From Chloroflexi bacterium RBG_16_51_16 (GTDB lineage Bacteria; Chloroflexota; Anaerolineae; Anaerolineales; Villigracilaceae), in the NCBI GenBank assembly GCA_001796785.1, contig MGNL01000060.1:1624-10447 (forward strand): a stretch of 8,824 bases of DNA, in the 5' to 3' direction. Shown here piece by piece: positions 1 through 6,107 of this stretch. A program made the translations under genes and the position numbers. The notes under the pieces were generated by a model. It made no database searches and had not been told where the DNA came from. It worked only from the letters and a program-made list of their open reading frames with translations. Numbering within the stretch: the first letter of the stretch is position 1; every line of letters begins with the position of its first letter.

Positions 1-12
1 AAATAAATATAT

Positions 13-43
13 AGCCCTCTGGGAGGTCCATTCCCAGAGGGCT
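13..43 (-). terminator. Intrinsic terminator after gcvPB
   Basis: A perfect 12-base inverted repeat (13-24 and 32-43) with a 7-base loop lies 32 bases past the gcvPB stop codon. The core is GC-rich (GCCCTCTGGGA). On the minus strand it is followed by the AT-rich run ATATATTTATTT, and on the plus strand by TTTT, so it may stop transcription from both sides. It is the natural end of the leftward glycine cleavage operon. Confidence 0.85.
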
Positions 44-75
44 TTTGAATTATCGAACAGCTATCGATGGGGTTA

Positions 76-1575
76 TTAATCCCCGTAATCCTCAGGCAGC
101 CAGCAACAAAGCACCAGCTCTCGTGCAGCTTTCACCTCGTCCATGCGGCCAAAACGGGTCGTCTTAGGTGCGTCGTGAAGCAGATCCGGTTGTGACTTGG
201 CTTCGTCTGCTATTTTGATCAACGCGTCGGCAAACGCATCCAAGGTATTTTTATTTTCGGTCTCAGTGGGCTCGATCATCAACGCTTCATGGACGATCAG
301 AGGGAAGTAGTTGGTCGGGGGATGGAAGTTGTAATCCATCAGACGCTTCGCAATATCCAGGGCGCGCACATCCGATCCGGCGAACTGGCCCTCTGCTACA
401 AATTCATGCATGCAGATTCGGTCATACGGGACATGATAGGTGGCACGCAGTCTGGCGAGCAAGTAGTTTGCATTTAATACCGCATACTGGGCAATATCCT
501 TCAGTCCGTCCGCACCGTGCATTGCGATGTAGGTATAAGCCCGCACCAGTCCGCCGCCAAAATGCCCGTGGAAAGCCTTCATCCGGCCAATACTTTTCTT
601 TGGTTCGATAAAACCGTAGAGCGGCGGTTTGTCATCATTACCGCTCTCGAGCATGCCGACCAGCGGAGTGGGCAGGAATTCAGCCAGGGCGCTGTTCACA
701 CCAACGGGACCGGAACCGGGCCCTCCGCCGCCGTGCGGGACGGAGAAGGTCTTATGTAAATTGAAGTGCATGATATCGAAACCAAGGTCTCCGGGCTTTA
801 CGATGCCGAGCAGGGCATTGAGGTTGGCGCCGTCTCCGTACATCAATCCCCCGCAGTCATGTACGATCTTCACCACCTGCTCGATGTTCTCGTCGAACAA
901 ACCCAAAGTGTTCGGATTTGTTAGCATCATCCCAACGACCGTTTCGTCGCAGGCAGCTTTCAGGGCGGCGAGATCCACATTGCCTCGCGCATCCGAGGGG
1001 ATCTGCTGAATCGTCATACCCAGCATACCGACCGACGCAGGGTTGGTGCCGTGCGCGGCATCAGGTATGAGCATCTTGGTTCGTTTGGCATCTTTGCGCG
1101 ACTTGTGATATGCATGCATGATCAGCACACCCGTGAACTCACCGTGCGCACCGGCGGCAGGCTGGAGGGTAACGGCCGCGAAGCCGCTGATCTCCTTCAG
1201 CCATTCCTGGAGCTCATACATCAAGGCCAGGTTGCCCTGCACAGTTTCGATGGGCTGCAAGGGATGGGTATACAAATATCCGTACAGGCGGCACGTATCT
1301 TCGTTGATCTTCGGGTTGTATTTCATCGTGCACGAGCCTAGCGGATAAAAACCATCATCGACACCATAATTGAATTTGGACAGACGCATATAATGGCGGA
1401 CGACGTCCACTTCCGCCAGTTCAGGTAGGGGTAGATCATCCCGAAGGAGGGACTTTTCCGGCATCGGTTGTTCAGGTACGTCAGATGCCGGCATGCTCAC
1501 ACCTTTTCGTCCCGGCGATGAAAGCTCGAAGATGGTCGGTTCGATGATCTTGGGATTTGGGGTTGCATCATTCAT
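76..1575 (-). CDS. gcvPB: Glycine dehydrogenase (decarboxylating) subunit 2, P protein beta subunit
   Basis: This is the PLP-binding subunit of the cytoplasmic glycine cleavage P protein. With GcvPA it decarboxylates glycine and passes the aminomethyl group to the lipoyl arm of GcvH. The 499-residue product has the usual length and family blocks: GFYPLGSCTMKYNPK (about 75-89), LQPAAGAHGEFTG (about 137-149), IPDAAHGTNPAS (about 170-181), the NLHKTF block whose Lys275 should form the Schiff base with PLP, and PHGGGGPGSGP just after it. The start at 1575 is chosen because GGAGG (1582-1586) lies 6 bases upstream and the protein then begins MNDATPN; an in-frame ATG at 1608 would add 11 residues inside gcvPA with no family support. 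The gene starts one base after the gcvPA stop codon, so the two are probably translationally coupled and made in equal amounts. Nothing appears broken. Confidence 0.96.
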   Translation of the reverse strand: MNDATPNPKIIEPTIFELSSPGRKGVSMPASDVPEQPMPEKSLLRDDLPLPELAEVDVVRHYMRLSKFNYGVDDGFYPLGSCTMKYNPKINEDTCRLYGYLYTHPLQPIETVQGNLALMYELQEWLKEISGFAAVTLQPAAGAHGEFTGVLIMHAYHKSRKDAKRTKMLIPDAAHGTNPASVGMLGMTIQQIPSDARGNVDLAALKAACDETVVGMMLTNPNTLGLFDENIEQVVKIVHDCGGLMYGDGANLNALLGIVKPGDLGFDIMHFNLHKTFSVPHGGGGPGSGPVGVNSALAEFLPTPLVGMLESGNDDKPPLYGFIEPKKSIGRMKAFHGHFGGGLVRAYTYIAMHGADGLKDIAQYAVLNANYLLARLRATYHVPYDRICMHEFVAEGQFAGSDVRALDIAKRLMDYNFHPPTNYFPLIVHEALMIEPTETENKNTLDAFADALIKIADEAKSQPDLLHDAPKTTRFGRMDEVKAARELVLCCWLPEDYGD

Positions 1576-1576
1576 G

Positions 1577-2923
1577 TTAAGCCTCCGCCAGCATCTCGAC
1601 CAGGGCATCGATGTCTTCCTTGGTGTTCATCTCAGTAACCGCGATCAGCATGCGGTCCTTGAGGGTCGGGTAGTCATTGCTCAGGTCGTACCCGCCCAGG
1701 ATGCCGTGTTCAAGCAGATGGGCATTGATCTCACTTACCGGTTTGGGGCAGCACAGAGCAAACTCATGGAAGAATGGCTGATCGAAGCACAACTCATACC
1801 CTTTCAGCTTGCTCAATTGGTCAGCGGCATAATGTGCTTTCTGATAACACAGGTCGGCGACTTCCTGTAAACCGATTTTTCCAAGAGAGGACATATAAAC
1901 AGCAGCGGCCAGCGCCAGCAATCCCTGATTTGTGCAGATATTGGAGGTGGCGCGCTCTCGTTTAATATGCTGTTCCCTTGCGGTCAGGGTCAACACATAC
2001 GCTCTCTGACCATGAGAATCGACCGTCTCTCCAACGAGTCTCCCAGCCATTTTATGAACAAAAGATTTTTTGGTTGTGAAGTAACCCAGGTACGGGCCGC
2101 CATACCATAGCGGGATACCGAAGGGTTGTGCTTCTCCAACAACGATATCCGCACCCATTTCTCCTGGTGTTTTGAGCAGGATGAGTGCGGTTGGATTGGC
2201 TACCACGCAAACCAATGCTCCGGATTTGTGAGCCGCGTCGATCAGTTTGCTGAAATCGAAGATACGGCCGAAAAAGTCCGGGTACTGGACCATTACGAGC
2301 ATCGTATTTTGATCCAACAACCCGCTCAAGCCTTCCGGTCCGGCTTCGAGATTTGTATTTGGATCATCACCGGCAACCTGCAGATCCATCCCTTCCGTGT
2401 AGGTTCGGATCACGGCGCGGTATTGCGGATGAACCGTGGGTGACACGATGAGCTTTGTTCGCTTGCCGCGAAATTGTGCGTACGCCAGGTTGACCGCTTC
2501 TGCGGCTGCCGTCGCACCGTCATAATGGGAGGCATTGGATACCTCCATACCGGTAAGGTTGGTCATCAACGACTGGTATTCGAAGATCGACTGTAGTGTC
2601 CCTTGCGAGATCTCAGGTTGATAAGGTGTGTAGGCTGTGTAGAATTCCCCGCGCCTCAGGATGTGATCCACGACGGACGGGATGTAATGGTTATAAGCTC
2701 CCGCTCCAAGGAATGAGATCAGGTGTTCGTGTACATTCTCGTTCGCCTGTGCGATATCGCTGAGCAGGGCACTAGCTTCCATTTCAGCCAGGGCCGGAGG
2801 CAGATCGAGCTTGGGGAAACGATGTTTTTTGGGGATCGAATCGAACAGCTCATCAAGGTGTTTGACGCCGATCGTACTGAGCATCGCATCCCGTTCAGTA
2901 GGGGATATGGGAATGAAAGTCAT
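1577..2923 (-). CDS. gcvPA: Glycine dehydrogenase (decarboxylating) subunit 1, P protein alpha subunit
   Basis: This is the N-terminal-half subunit of the split P protein, which forms an alpha2beta2 enzyme with GcvPB in many bacteria. The 448-residue product has the expected length. It shows family blocks YTPYQPEISQG (to about residue 108), SNASHYDGATAAAEA (about 129-143), GEAQPFGIPLWYGGPYLGYF (about 263-282) and REQHIKRERATSNICTNQ (about 316-333). The PLP lysine lies in the partner subunit, as expected. The start at 2923 gives MTFIPISPTERDAML, matching the usual N-terminus, with GAGG four bases upstream (2928-2931). The open frame continues back to 3019, but those extra 32 residues fall in the spacer behind gcvH and look non-coding. 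A 117-base gap separates it from gcvH, whereas gcvPB follows after one base. Confidence 0.95.
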   Translation of the reverse strand: MTFIPISPTERDAMLSTIGVKHLDELFDSIPKKHRFPKLDLPPALAEMEASALLSDIAQANENVHEHLISFLGAGAYNHYIPSVVDHILRRGEFYTAYTPYQPEISQGTLQSIFEYQSLMTNLTGMEVSNASHYDGATAAAEAVNLAYAQFRGKRTKLIVSPTVHPQYRAVIRTYTEGMDLQVAGDDPNTNLEAGPEGLSGLLDQNTMLVMVQYPDFFGRIFDFSKLIDAAHKSGALVCVVANPTALILLKTPGEMGADIVVGEAQPFGIPLWYGGPYLGYFTTKKSFVHKMAGRLVGETVDSHGQRAYVLTLTAREQHIKRERATSNICTNQGLLALAAAVYMSSLGKIGLQEVADLCYQKAHYAADQLSKLKGYELCFDQPFFHEFALCCPKPVSEINAHLLEHGILGGYDLSNDYPTLKDRMLIAVTEMNTKEDIDALVEMLAEA

Positions 2924-3040
2924 GGTTCCTCGTAATGAATTGCGAACTGCTGTGCGGACCGTTTCACCGGATGGGACTCTTTCAAGCCAGGCAGTGGCTA
3001 TGGTTAATCGGTTGGACAACCGTTCGCATTGAATGCAATT
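2924..3040 (-). other. 117-nt gcvH-gcvPA intercistronic spacer
   Basis: This transcribed gap is unusually long for an operon whose other junction is one base. It contains a small inverted repeat (CGGTTG/CAACCG, 3009-3022). TGCGAAC near its start can also pair with GTTCGCA near its end on the minus strand, so the spacer could fold on itself. I see no convincing small gene, promoter or U-tract terminator. It may tune the ratio of H protein to P protein or be an RNA-processing site; both are inference. Confidence 0.35.
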
Positions 3041-3418
3041 TTAATGGGTTCGTTCTTCGCAATATTTGACATAGGCAGCCGAATCCATCGATTCGCCCAC
3101 TGTCCCATTCTCGACCTTGACCATCCACCCTTCACCGTATGGATCACTGTTGAGGGTTTCAGGCTTATCCGATAAGCCTCTGTTGACCGCGGTCACCTTT
3201 CCGTTCGCGGCAGCGAAAATTTCCGCTGAGGCTTTGACCGATTCGACCGAGGCGATGGGTTTCCCGGCTTCGACCTGGTCACCTACGTCCACCAGGATCT
3301 CGATGAAGACGATATCCGAAAGCTGCGATTGGGCGTAGTCGGTCAATCCCATTCCACCGGAAGCTGAGTCGAACCATTCGTCGGTCTTCGTGTATTTAAG
3401 TTGGGCGGGAGTGTTCAT
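3041..3418 (-). CDS. gcvH: Glycine cleavage system H protein (lipoyl carrier)
   Basis: GcvH is the small mobile carrier of the glycine cleavage complex; its lipoyl arm shuttles the aminomethyl group from P protein to T protein and is reoxidised by the L protein. The 125-residue product has the family length. It shows YTKTDEW at the N-terminus, GLTDYAQSQLSDIVF (about 24-38), and the lipoylation block SVESVKASAEIFA with Lys62 as the attachment site. The end matches the family helix (DSAAYVKYCEE). The start at 3418 is preceded by AAGGAG (3428-3433) with a 9-base gap. A longer frame opens at 3481, but that ATG lies inside the riboswitch terminator hairpin and adds 21 residues with no family match. 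It is the first gene of the operon, directly under riboswitch control. The usual HEW motif is DEW here, which I regard as normal variation. Confidence 0.96.
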   Translation of the reverse strand: MNTPAQLKYTKTDEWFDSASGGMGLTDYAQSQLSDIVFIEILVDVGDQVEAGKPIASVESVKASAEIFAAANGKVTAVNRGLSDKPETLNSDPYGEGWMVKVENGTVGESMDSAAYVKYCEERTH

Positions 3419-3454
3419 TTCACGGGTCTCCTTATGAAAAGAAATGGATGAATC

Positions 3455-3487
3455 AAAAAAGGACGCATGCTTGCACATCATGCGTCC
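3455..3487 (-). terminator. Riboswitch-linked intrinsic terminator (expression platform)
   Basis: Perfect 9-base arms GGACGCATG and CATGCGTCC (3479-3487 and 3461-3469) with a 9-base loop are followed on the minus strand by six U residues (3455-3460), just before gcvH. The first two bases of the upstream arm (3486-3487) are also the last two of helix P1 of aptamer 2. Stable P1, which glycine favours in this family, would therefore hinder this hairpin and allow read-through. Termination should prevail without glycine. The direction of control is inferred from this overlap. Confidence 0.85.
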
Positions 3488-3726
3488 TCTGTCTTTTACC
3501 TGAGAGATTCACATTGGCCGCCGGGATTTTGAGATTCGCAGCCGTTTGATACCCTGGCTGTAATCCAACCAATCCATCAGGCTAATGTTTGCACCGTCGG
3601 TGTTCCTTGCGGAGCTTTCCAGAGGCGAGCGGGACAGGGTCCTTTTGCCTGAGAGTTTCACCTGGTTTTGCCTGTCCAGGCTTGCCCCTTCGGCGTCCCG
3701 CATCCCAGCGGGATCTCTTCCCTGTC
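3486..3726 (-). ncRNA. Tandem glycine riboswitch
   Basis: Two glycine aptamers in a row form the 5' leader of gcvH, the classic location. Aptamer 1 (about 3633-3726) is closed by a 7-bp P1 (GACAGGG/CCCTGTC) and carries the signature CGCCGAAGGGGCAAG and the 3' core GAAACTCTCAGGCAAAAGGAC. Aptamer 2 (about 3486-3625) is closed by CCTCTG/CAGAGG and carries CACCGACGGTGCAAAC and GAATCTCTCAGGTAAAAGAC. The linker between the two P1 helices is only 7 bases. Aptamer 2 has a much longer P3 arm than aptamer 1, with a visible CAGCC/GGCTG plus GATT/AATC stem (3533-3565). The RNA ends on a terminator, so it likely works at transcription as an ON switch. A 92-codon open frame across it (3509-3787) is not a gene. 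Confidence 0.95.
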
Positions 3727-3746
3727 TCCGTTTAGGTTGTGCTTCG

Positions 3747-3775
3747 ATTGTATGGGTGAGGCTGGGCAGAGTCAA
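3747..3775 (-). promoter_or_regulatory. Sigma70-type promoter of the gcv operon
   Basis: On the minus strand, -35 TTGACT (3770-3775) and -10 TACAAT (3747-3752) are separated by exactly 17 bases. Transcription would start near 3740, a few bases before aptamer 1, giving a leader of about 320 nt. Confidence 0.85.
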
Positions 3776-3885
3776 GAGGACAAACATCCCGCGTATTTAA
3801 CGGGCAGTAATTAGGCTTGAAGGACTACGGCAAGGAGTTGGCTTCGGATGCAAAAGACCGGGTCAGATTTCCGACTAATTTGGTT
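3776..3885 (-). other. Gap between membrane-protein gene and gcv promoter; nothing firm seen
   Basis: About 110 bases separate the stop codon at 3886 from the gcv promoter. Only short imperfect inverted repeats are present (GTCGGA/TCTGAC near 3863-3876, CCCG/CGGG near 3788-3804), none followed by a proper U-tract. Some read-through from the gene at 3886-4416 into the riboswitch leader is therefore possible. Confidence 0.3.
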
Positions 3886-4416
3886 CTACTTCCGAGCGAC
3901 CTTACGTGGAGCTGGCGGTTTTATTTTTTCCTTCATTTCCTGAATATTGATCTCACCTGGAAGGGGGATCATTCCCTCGGGATTGGACTGCACCGGTAAT
4001 TCCGTGGAAGGAGTTGTTGATCTCGTGTTTTCGGTGTGAGGCTGGCTCCCGTTCAGCCTGATGAAATAATCCTTTACGGTCAAATCGTTGTAGAAGACCA
4101 GAGCCAGGATGCCGACGATCATCGAAAAGACATTCCCGAATAAAATGCACACAACCTCAAGTACCGCGATCGCAGTCGATGGCTGGACTGGTTGAGGTTG
4201 GGCACTGAGCAGCCGGGCGGCGTGAACGATTTCCACAATGCCAAGGACCATCGGCAGGACCGTCAGGGGCAGGCAAACAATGCCCAGGATCGTACCAAAA
4301 GCCGTCGCTGACATGATGAAACCCCAGAAGAGATTTACGATACCGCTCGTGAGAGTGGATACCGCAACGATGGTCAATAAGACCGGCTTCTGTAAATTGG
4401 ATGCAGATAAACTCAT
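3886..4416 (-). CDS. Hypothetical three-helix membrane protein with charged C-terminal tail
   Basis: I cannot assign a function. The 176-residue protein has three hydrophobic stretches, roughly residues 11-35, 38-66 and 82-108. Helices 2 and 3 are separated by a short Pro/Gln-rich loop (SAQPQPVQPS). A hydrophilic tail from about 109 follows: a Ser/Thr/Pro-rich part, then a basic end (KEKIKPPAPRKVARK). The basic tail suggests the C-terminus is cytoplasmic. The pattern 'P.VLGIVEIVHAARLL...AVLEVVCILFGNVFSMIVGILALVF' resembles uncharacterised small membrane proteins of bacteria; I do not know a named role. The start at 4416 has AGGAG six bases upstream (4423-4427); an in-frame TTG at 4422 is the alternative. 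It is co-oriented with both neighbours but separated by about 110 and 194 bases, so it may stand alone. Confidence 0.8.
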   Translation of the reverse strand: MSLSASNLQKPVLLTIVAVSTLTSGIVNLFWGFIMSATAFGTILGIVCLPLTVLPMVLGIVEIVHAARLLSAQPQPVQPSTAIAVLEVVCILFGNVFSMIVGILALVFYNDLTVKDYFIRLNGSQPHTENTRSTTPSTELPVQSNPEGMIPLPGEINIQEMKEKIKPPAPRKVARK

Positions 4417-4610
4417 GGTCAACTCCTTACCTTGTCTTTCTGATATAACGAGGGATCTGGATCCAGGTAGCAGAAAATCTGAACAATAGATGTAAAAAAA
4501 TGAATATCCGTCCCATTCAACGCAGGGAATATACGCGTAGAAAAGACTTTAATTCGAGTGGGAAAAATGGTTTGAAAAAATAAAATGTTTCAAGATGCGA
4601 AAGAATGATT
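4417..4610 (-). other. AT-rich intergenic region upstream of the membrane-protein gene
   Basis: This 194-base AT-rich stretch contains a weak AT-only hairpin (TTGAAA/TTTCAA, 4572-4593) that might end the upstream transcript, and a 10-base palindrome CTGGATCCAG (4457-4466). Possible -10 boxes on the minus strand (for example TATATT) lack a good -35, so I do not place a promoter. No small gene is supported. Confidence 0.35.
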
Positions 4611-5471
4611 CTAAGGTTGTTGAAAGGTCAGTAAAAGATCGCCGGTATAAGCACTACCATTGGGATTGCTGCAGGGAGGGGCAGTGACATTAGGTACCTG
4701 CGTCCCACCTTCCACCACCCGCACATTATAGGCAGTAGAGACTGTCATCTGAAAATCCGCATAGCCGTTGCCCATCTCGGGTTTGAATCCAGTAAAAAAC
4801 CGATCCTCGCCGCCGTTCCAGGTCACGATGATCTCAACCCCGGGGACTTGACGTTTACGCGCATCCATGACCGTGATCTGTAACAAGCCTCGGCTTTTGT
4901 TCGGTTCGCATTTCGGCTCCTGTGCGACAAGCGCGAATGCAGGACCGGGTGTGAAAGTCGGCGTCGTCGTTGGGCGGGGTGTGATGGTGACTGCGTCAAT
5001 AACTGATCCAGATGATTGGGTGCTTGTGCTTTCCCCAAAAGTTGGGAGTGTCGTTCCCTGCACTTCGGTTTGACTTGTCGGTACGGTTTCTTCTACGATT
5101 TGAGACGTTGAAATGATAGTCGGGCTCATTGCGCCACTCTGAATATCCGCAGCCAGTTGTGCAACCTGGCTTACCTGGTTAAATGATATTCCAGCAGCGA
5201 GCATCTGTTGCGCTTGCGCGCTGAGAGCCTGGACAGGATCTGGATCCGCAAGGAGGGAAAGTCTAGCGCGGGCTCGGTCAAGATTCCTATTCGCAGCATA
5301 AGCTGCCGCGATCACCCCTCGGTATTCGTCTTTAAAATCGGAGCGCAGCTGTGAGGGTTGTGCATTAACATATTCGACGGGGGTTATGAACCAGGCATAG
5401 GTCAATCCCAGACCAAGTCCAATCAGCAGAGCCAGAATAAATTCCCACGGAAACCTTGTCCGGGATCTCAT
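4611..5471 (-). CDS. Signal-anchored extracytoplasmic protein with Ser/Thr/Pro-rich stalk and beta-sandwich-like C-terminus
   Basis: Function is unknown. The 286-residue protein begins with basic residues and one membrane segment (about 11-29) with no obvious cleavage site, so it is probably anchored with the rest outside. Residues 30-115 form a predicted helical region starting PVEYV...QPSQLRSDFKDEY, homologous over about 90 aligned residues to the preceding gene's product. Residues about 116-178 are a low-complexity stalk rich in Ser, Thr and Pro (for example PRPTTTPTFTPGP). The C-terminal 100 residues look like a small Ig-like or carboxypeptidase-regulatory-like beta fold (LLQITVMDARKRQVPGVEI) with Cys188 and Cys267 possibly forming a disulfide. 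The ATG overlaps the upstream stop as ATGA, with a weak GGGGA about ten bases upstream, which indicates translational coupling. Such N-termini seem typical of Anaerolineae; this is pattern memory. Confidence 0.85.
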   Translation of the reverse strand: MRSRTRFPWEFILALLIGLGLGLTYAWFITPVEYVNAQPSQLRSDFKDEYRGVIAAAYAANRNLDRARARLSLLADPDPVQALSAQAQQMLAAGISFNQVSQVAQLAADIQSGAMSPTIISTSQIVEETVPTSQTEVQGTTLPTFGESTSTQSSGSVIDAVTITPRPTTTPTFTPGPAFALVAQEPKCEPNKSRGLLQITVMDARKRQVPGVEIIVTWNGGEDRFFTGFKPEMGNGYADFQMTVSTAYNVRVVEGGTQVPNVTAPPCSNPNGSAYTGDLLLTFQQP

Positions 5472-5830
5472 GGAATATTTTCCCCGGTGATGGGCGTATA
5501 GGTCTGCATGGAAGTTGATAGTTTCTCTAACAGTCCGATCTCATCCGGGTTGAATGCCTGACTGCGAGCGTACTCCAATGCGTCCAGCGAGATCTGAGCG
5601 GGGGAGTTATCTCCCAATAACGCAAGCCGTTTTGCGGCAGTGTCTGCATCCAATTCTGTCGAGAATGCCTCTGCCACCGTCAATACATAATCAGCCTGGT
5701 AATCGGCGCGCAGGATCTCAGGTGTGACCTCGACATACACGATCGGGTCGAGCCTCCAGCCGTAGATAAGACCCATGGCCACACCGATGACCAGCGGAAG
5801 GATGATCTTGATTATTCGTGCGAACATCAT
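5468..5830 (-). CDS. Small signal-anchored protein, paralogue of the downstream gene product
   Basis: Function is unknown. The 120-residue protein has one N-terminal membrane segment (about 7-24) followed by YGWRLDPIVYVEVTPEILRADY and an acidic, probably helical extracytoplasmic part to the C-terminus. Aligned with its neighbour at 4611-5471 it shares Y.W...P..YV...P..LR.D....Y and a later RL.LL.D, so the two probably arose by duplication. It lacks the stalk and beta domain, ending at about the point where the neighbour's stalk begins. It is first in a two-gene unit driven by the promoter at 5944-5972. No clear Shine-Dalgarno precedes the start; ATG at 5830 and 5827 are adjacent and indistinguishable. 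Possible roles such as an envelope-complex subunit are guesswork. Confidence 0.83.
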   Translation of the reverse strand: MMFARIIKIILPLVIGVAMGLIYGWRLDPIVYVEVTPEILRADYQADYVLTVAEAFSTELDADTAAKRLALLGDNSPAQISLDALEYARSQAFNPDEIGLLEKLSTSMQTYTPITGENIP

Positions 5831-5834
5831 GATT

Positions 5835-5842
5835 TCAATTGA
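5835..5842. promoter_or_regulatory. TCAATTGA palindrome, copy 1
   Basis: This 8-base palindrome lies five bases before the ATG at 5830. It is the same word that overlaps both divergent -35 boxes (5969-5976 and 6059-6066). At this position it might act as a downstream operator or be chance. Confidence 0.25.
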
Positions 5843-5877
5843 TATGGAGAACGATAAATATTAAGGGATTTGAAAAC

Positions 5878-5891
5878 TGCATCAGGATGCA
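5878..5891 (-). other. Small hairpin in the leader of the anchor-protein unit
   Basis: TGCATC and GATGCA form a perfect 6-base inverted repeat with a 2-base centre in the predicted leader of about 107 nt. It has no U-tract, so it is not a terminator; it could affect mRNA stability. Confidence 0.3.
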
Positions 5892-5943
5892 CTGGCTAGA
5901 GATTTCCTACCCGCCGGCTGCAATTATGTTTTTAGTACTGAAA

Positions 5944-5972
5944 AGCATACACGAGATGGGAAGGCGTGTCAA
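5944..5972 (-). promoter_or_regulatory. Sigma70-type promoter of the two anchor-protein genes
   Basis: On the minus strand, a perfect -35 TTGACA (5967-5972) is followed after 17 bases by -10 TATGCT (5944-5949). Transcription should start near 5937. The -35 box overlaps the TCAATTGA palindrome at 5969-5976. Confidence 0.8.
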
Positions 5973-5976
5973 TTGA
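5969..5976. promoter_or_regulatory. TCAATTGA palindrome, copy 2 (overlaps leftward -35)
   Basis: The palindrome shares four bases with the leftward -35 box, making the extended element TCAATTGACA on the minus strand. The rightward promoter has the near-identical TCAATTGACT, so one regulator could occlude both promoters. Confidence 0.35.
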
Positions 5977-6042
5977 GCGGAAGCGAACAACGATACCTTG
6001 TTCAAATCTTAGATCCGGTTAATTAATTACGAAAGTGAAATG

Positions 6043-6053
6043 TTGTCCGACAA
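6043..6053. promoter_or_regulatory. TTGTCCGACAA inverted repeat upstream of rightward promoter
   Basis: Five-base arms TTGTC/GACAA around one C lie nine bases upstream of the rightward -35 box, a suitable place for an activator. It may be chance; there is no second copy in the region. Confidence 0.25.
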
Positions 6054-6058
6054 TCGAA

Positions 6059-6066
6059 TCAATTGA
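6059..6066. promoter_or_regulatory. TCAATTGA palindrome, copy 3 (overlaps rightward -35)
   Basis: The palindrome covers the first four bases of the rightward -35 box, mirroring copy 2 at the leftward promoter. The shared geometry is what makes it a candidate operator. Confidence 0.35.
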
Positions 6067-6091
6067 CTATTATGGGAGTTTCTCATAAAAT
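6063..6091 (+). promoter_or_regulatory. Sigma70-type promoter of the surface-protein gene
   Basis: -35 TTGACT (6063-6068) and -10 TAAAAT (6086-6091) are spaced by 17 bases. Transcription should start near 6098, giving a leader of about 160 nt before the ATG at 6259. Confidence 0.8.
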
Positions 6092-6107
6092 ATTAAGATA
6101 ATATAGT

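Noticed and set aside
1576..1608. N-terminal extension of gcvPB by 11 residues
   Set aside because: It overlaps the end of gcvPA, while the ATG at 1575 has a better placed GGAGG.
2924..3019. N-terminal extension of gcvPA by 32 residues
   Set aside because: The family N-terminus begins at the ATG at 2923, which has its own GAGG; the extension resembles no P protein.
289..3338. Many plus-strand open frames across the gcv genes
   Set aside because: They are antisense shadows of strongly conserved genes, without ribosome binding sites or protein family features.
3509..3787. 92-codon open frame on the minus strand
   Set aside because: It lies across the tandem riboswitch and runs into its promoter; the sequence there is explained by conserved RNA motifs and the product shows no protein family features.
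3817..3999. 60-codon plus-strand frame beginning MKDYGKELASD
   Set aside because: It runs into the antisense of the membrane-protein gene, has no supported ribosome binding site and shows no recognisable family.
4457..4466. Palindrome CTGGATCCAG as an operator
   Set aside because: It is a single copy with no adjacent promoter that I can place, and may be chance.
4572..4593. AT-only hairpin as a terminator for the anchor-protein unit
   Set aside because: The stem TTGAAA/TTTCAA is too weak and lacks GC pairs; it is mentioned only as a possibility within the intergenic entry.
6018..6030. TTAATTAA-type repeats (also near 6165-6172) as an origin or operator
   Set aside because: These AT-rich words are easily produced by chance in an AT-rich intergenic region and have no consistent spacing to the promoters.
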